NCBI GenBank assembly: GCA_002313895.1
Contig: DCAW01000167.1
Span: forward strand, 9,679-15,528
Length of the DNA: 5,850 nt
Origin: Dehalococcoidia bacterium UBA1123
GTDB taxonomy: Bacteria > Chloroflexota > Dehalococcoidia > Lucifugimonadales > UBA1123
Reading direction: 5' to 3'
In this document: positions 5,558 through 5,850 of the stretch, piece by piece
Numbering within the stretch: the first letter of the stretch is position 1
Layout: each line of letters starts with the position of its first letter
Program-made: the position numbers and the translations under genes
The notes under the pieces: generated by a model
The model's database searches: none
The model's input: the letters and a program-made list of their open reading frames with translations, nothing else
What the model was told of the DNA's origin: nothing

Positions 5558-5809
5558 GTGGCTCGTGTAATAATAATTGACGATTCTATATCCCAGCGAA
5601 AGGATATTCGAGGCATTCTGCAAGGGGACGTCCACGACATTTATGAGGCCAGCGATTGCAGTGACGCGCTGGACATGATGGAGGCGGGGACTCCCGACTG
5701 CGTGGTGCTGGGGCTGATGGCCGCATACTTCGACGGCATGCTGGCGTTGGACGCTCTGACCGAAAAGATGTCCAACCGCAACGTTACTGTACTGACCTCC
5801 GATGACTAG
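5558..5809 (+). CDS. response-regulator receiver (REC) domain, truncated and without phospho-acceptor Asp; probable pseudogene
   Basis: Eighty-three residues covering about two thirds of a CheY-like domain. It begins ARVIIIDDS with the acidic pair D8/D9, continues through an EASDCSDALDMMEAGTPDCVVL stretch (30-51), and ends VTVLTSDD with the conserved Thr T80. The phospho-acceptor Asp expected in the LDLMMPGMDG-type motif is G52 (GGG at 5711-5713; the protein reads LGLMAAYFDG). A TAG at 5807-5809 stops the frame before the last strand and the conserved Lys. The frame then continues in a receiver-like way (YEK and RAN match the usual spacing after T80). The TAG lies four residues after T80, where TADIQ-type receivers carry Gln, so it is probably CAG changed to TAG. 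The GTG start has AGGGGG at 5547-5552. Inference: a decaying gene. A working truncated, non-phosphorylated domain is less likely, because the fold would lack its last strands. Confidence 0.7.
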   Translation: MARVIIIDDSISQRKDIRGILQGDVHDIYEASDCSDALDMMEAGTPDCVVLGLMAAYFDGMLALDALTEKMSNRNVTVLTSDD

Positions 5810-5850
5810 GTCACCGCATACGAAAAATACTTTTTGTGGAGGGCCAACAA
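5810..5850 (+). pseudogene. in-frame continuation of the receiver domain beyond the TAG
   Basis: Thirteen sense codons follow the TAG in the same frame to the window edge (VTAYEKYFLWRAN). Against TADIQ-type receivers, the E-K pair and the A of the usual G-A fall at the expected distances after T80. The end of the gene lies outside the window. Confidence 0.4.

Noticed and set aside
5314..5640. 108-residue open frame on the minus strand
   Set aside because: It overlaps the receiver-domain start antisense, has low-complexity Ser/Cys-rich composition, shows no family motif and lies over the inverted repeats.

Overview
The window looks like a stretch of bacterial chromosome from a free-living, moderately high-GC organism, most likely a Chloroflexota of the Dehalococcoidia / SAR202 type. 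The basis is the style of the proteins (two class III CaiB/BaiF CoA-transferases in tandem, a uronate-dehydrogenase-like SDR, a SAM methyltransferase with a C-terminal GRGLCGWAI tail) and the intergenic repeats (CTGA heptads, a GTCAT..CTGA / GAAG.ATCT palindrome). This placement comes from remembered family resemblance and was not tested by a search.

Layout. Positions 1-51 may hold the 3' end of a plus-strand gene cut by the window edge. An NAD(P)-dependent SDR runs on the minus strand (864 down to 94). A 112-base divergent promoter region with a symmetric ATTATAAT core separates it from a tight plus-strand operon: SAM methyltransferase (977-1741), class III CoA-transferase A (1744-2973) and class III CoA-transferase B (2975-4276), with gaps of only 2 and 1 bases. 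A 164-base spacer follows, holding a 128-base element with perfect 20-base inverted ends and a CTGA heptad array. Then comes orotate phosphoribosyltransferase pyrE (4441-5022). A 535-base gene-free region (5023-5557) contains a degenerate dispersed palindrome, a 14-base palindromic direct repeat, a second heptad array and a run of possible stem-loops. The window ends with a response-regulator receiver domain (from 5558) that lacks its phospho-acceptor Asp and is interrupted by a TAG stop.

How the genes fit together. The SDR, methyltransferase and two CoA-transferases look like one catabolic module sharing a divergent promoter: acids would be activated by CoA transfer, with oxidation and methyl transfer on the same or a related substrate. 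The substrate cannot be read from the sequence. CoA-transferase B keeps the catalytic Asp (D196), while by residue counting transferase A has Gln (Q179) there. This suggests a hetero-oligomer with one catalytic and one non-catalytic subunit, as described for BbsE/BbsF. pyrE is a housekeeping pyrimidine gene without other pyr genes nearby.

Most unusual points: the Asp/Gln CoA-transferase pair, the symmetric divergent promoter, related heptad repeats on both sides of pyrE, and the decaying receiver-domain gene preceded by nested stem-loops.
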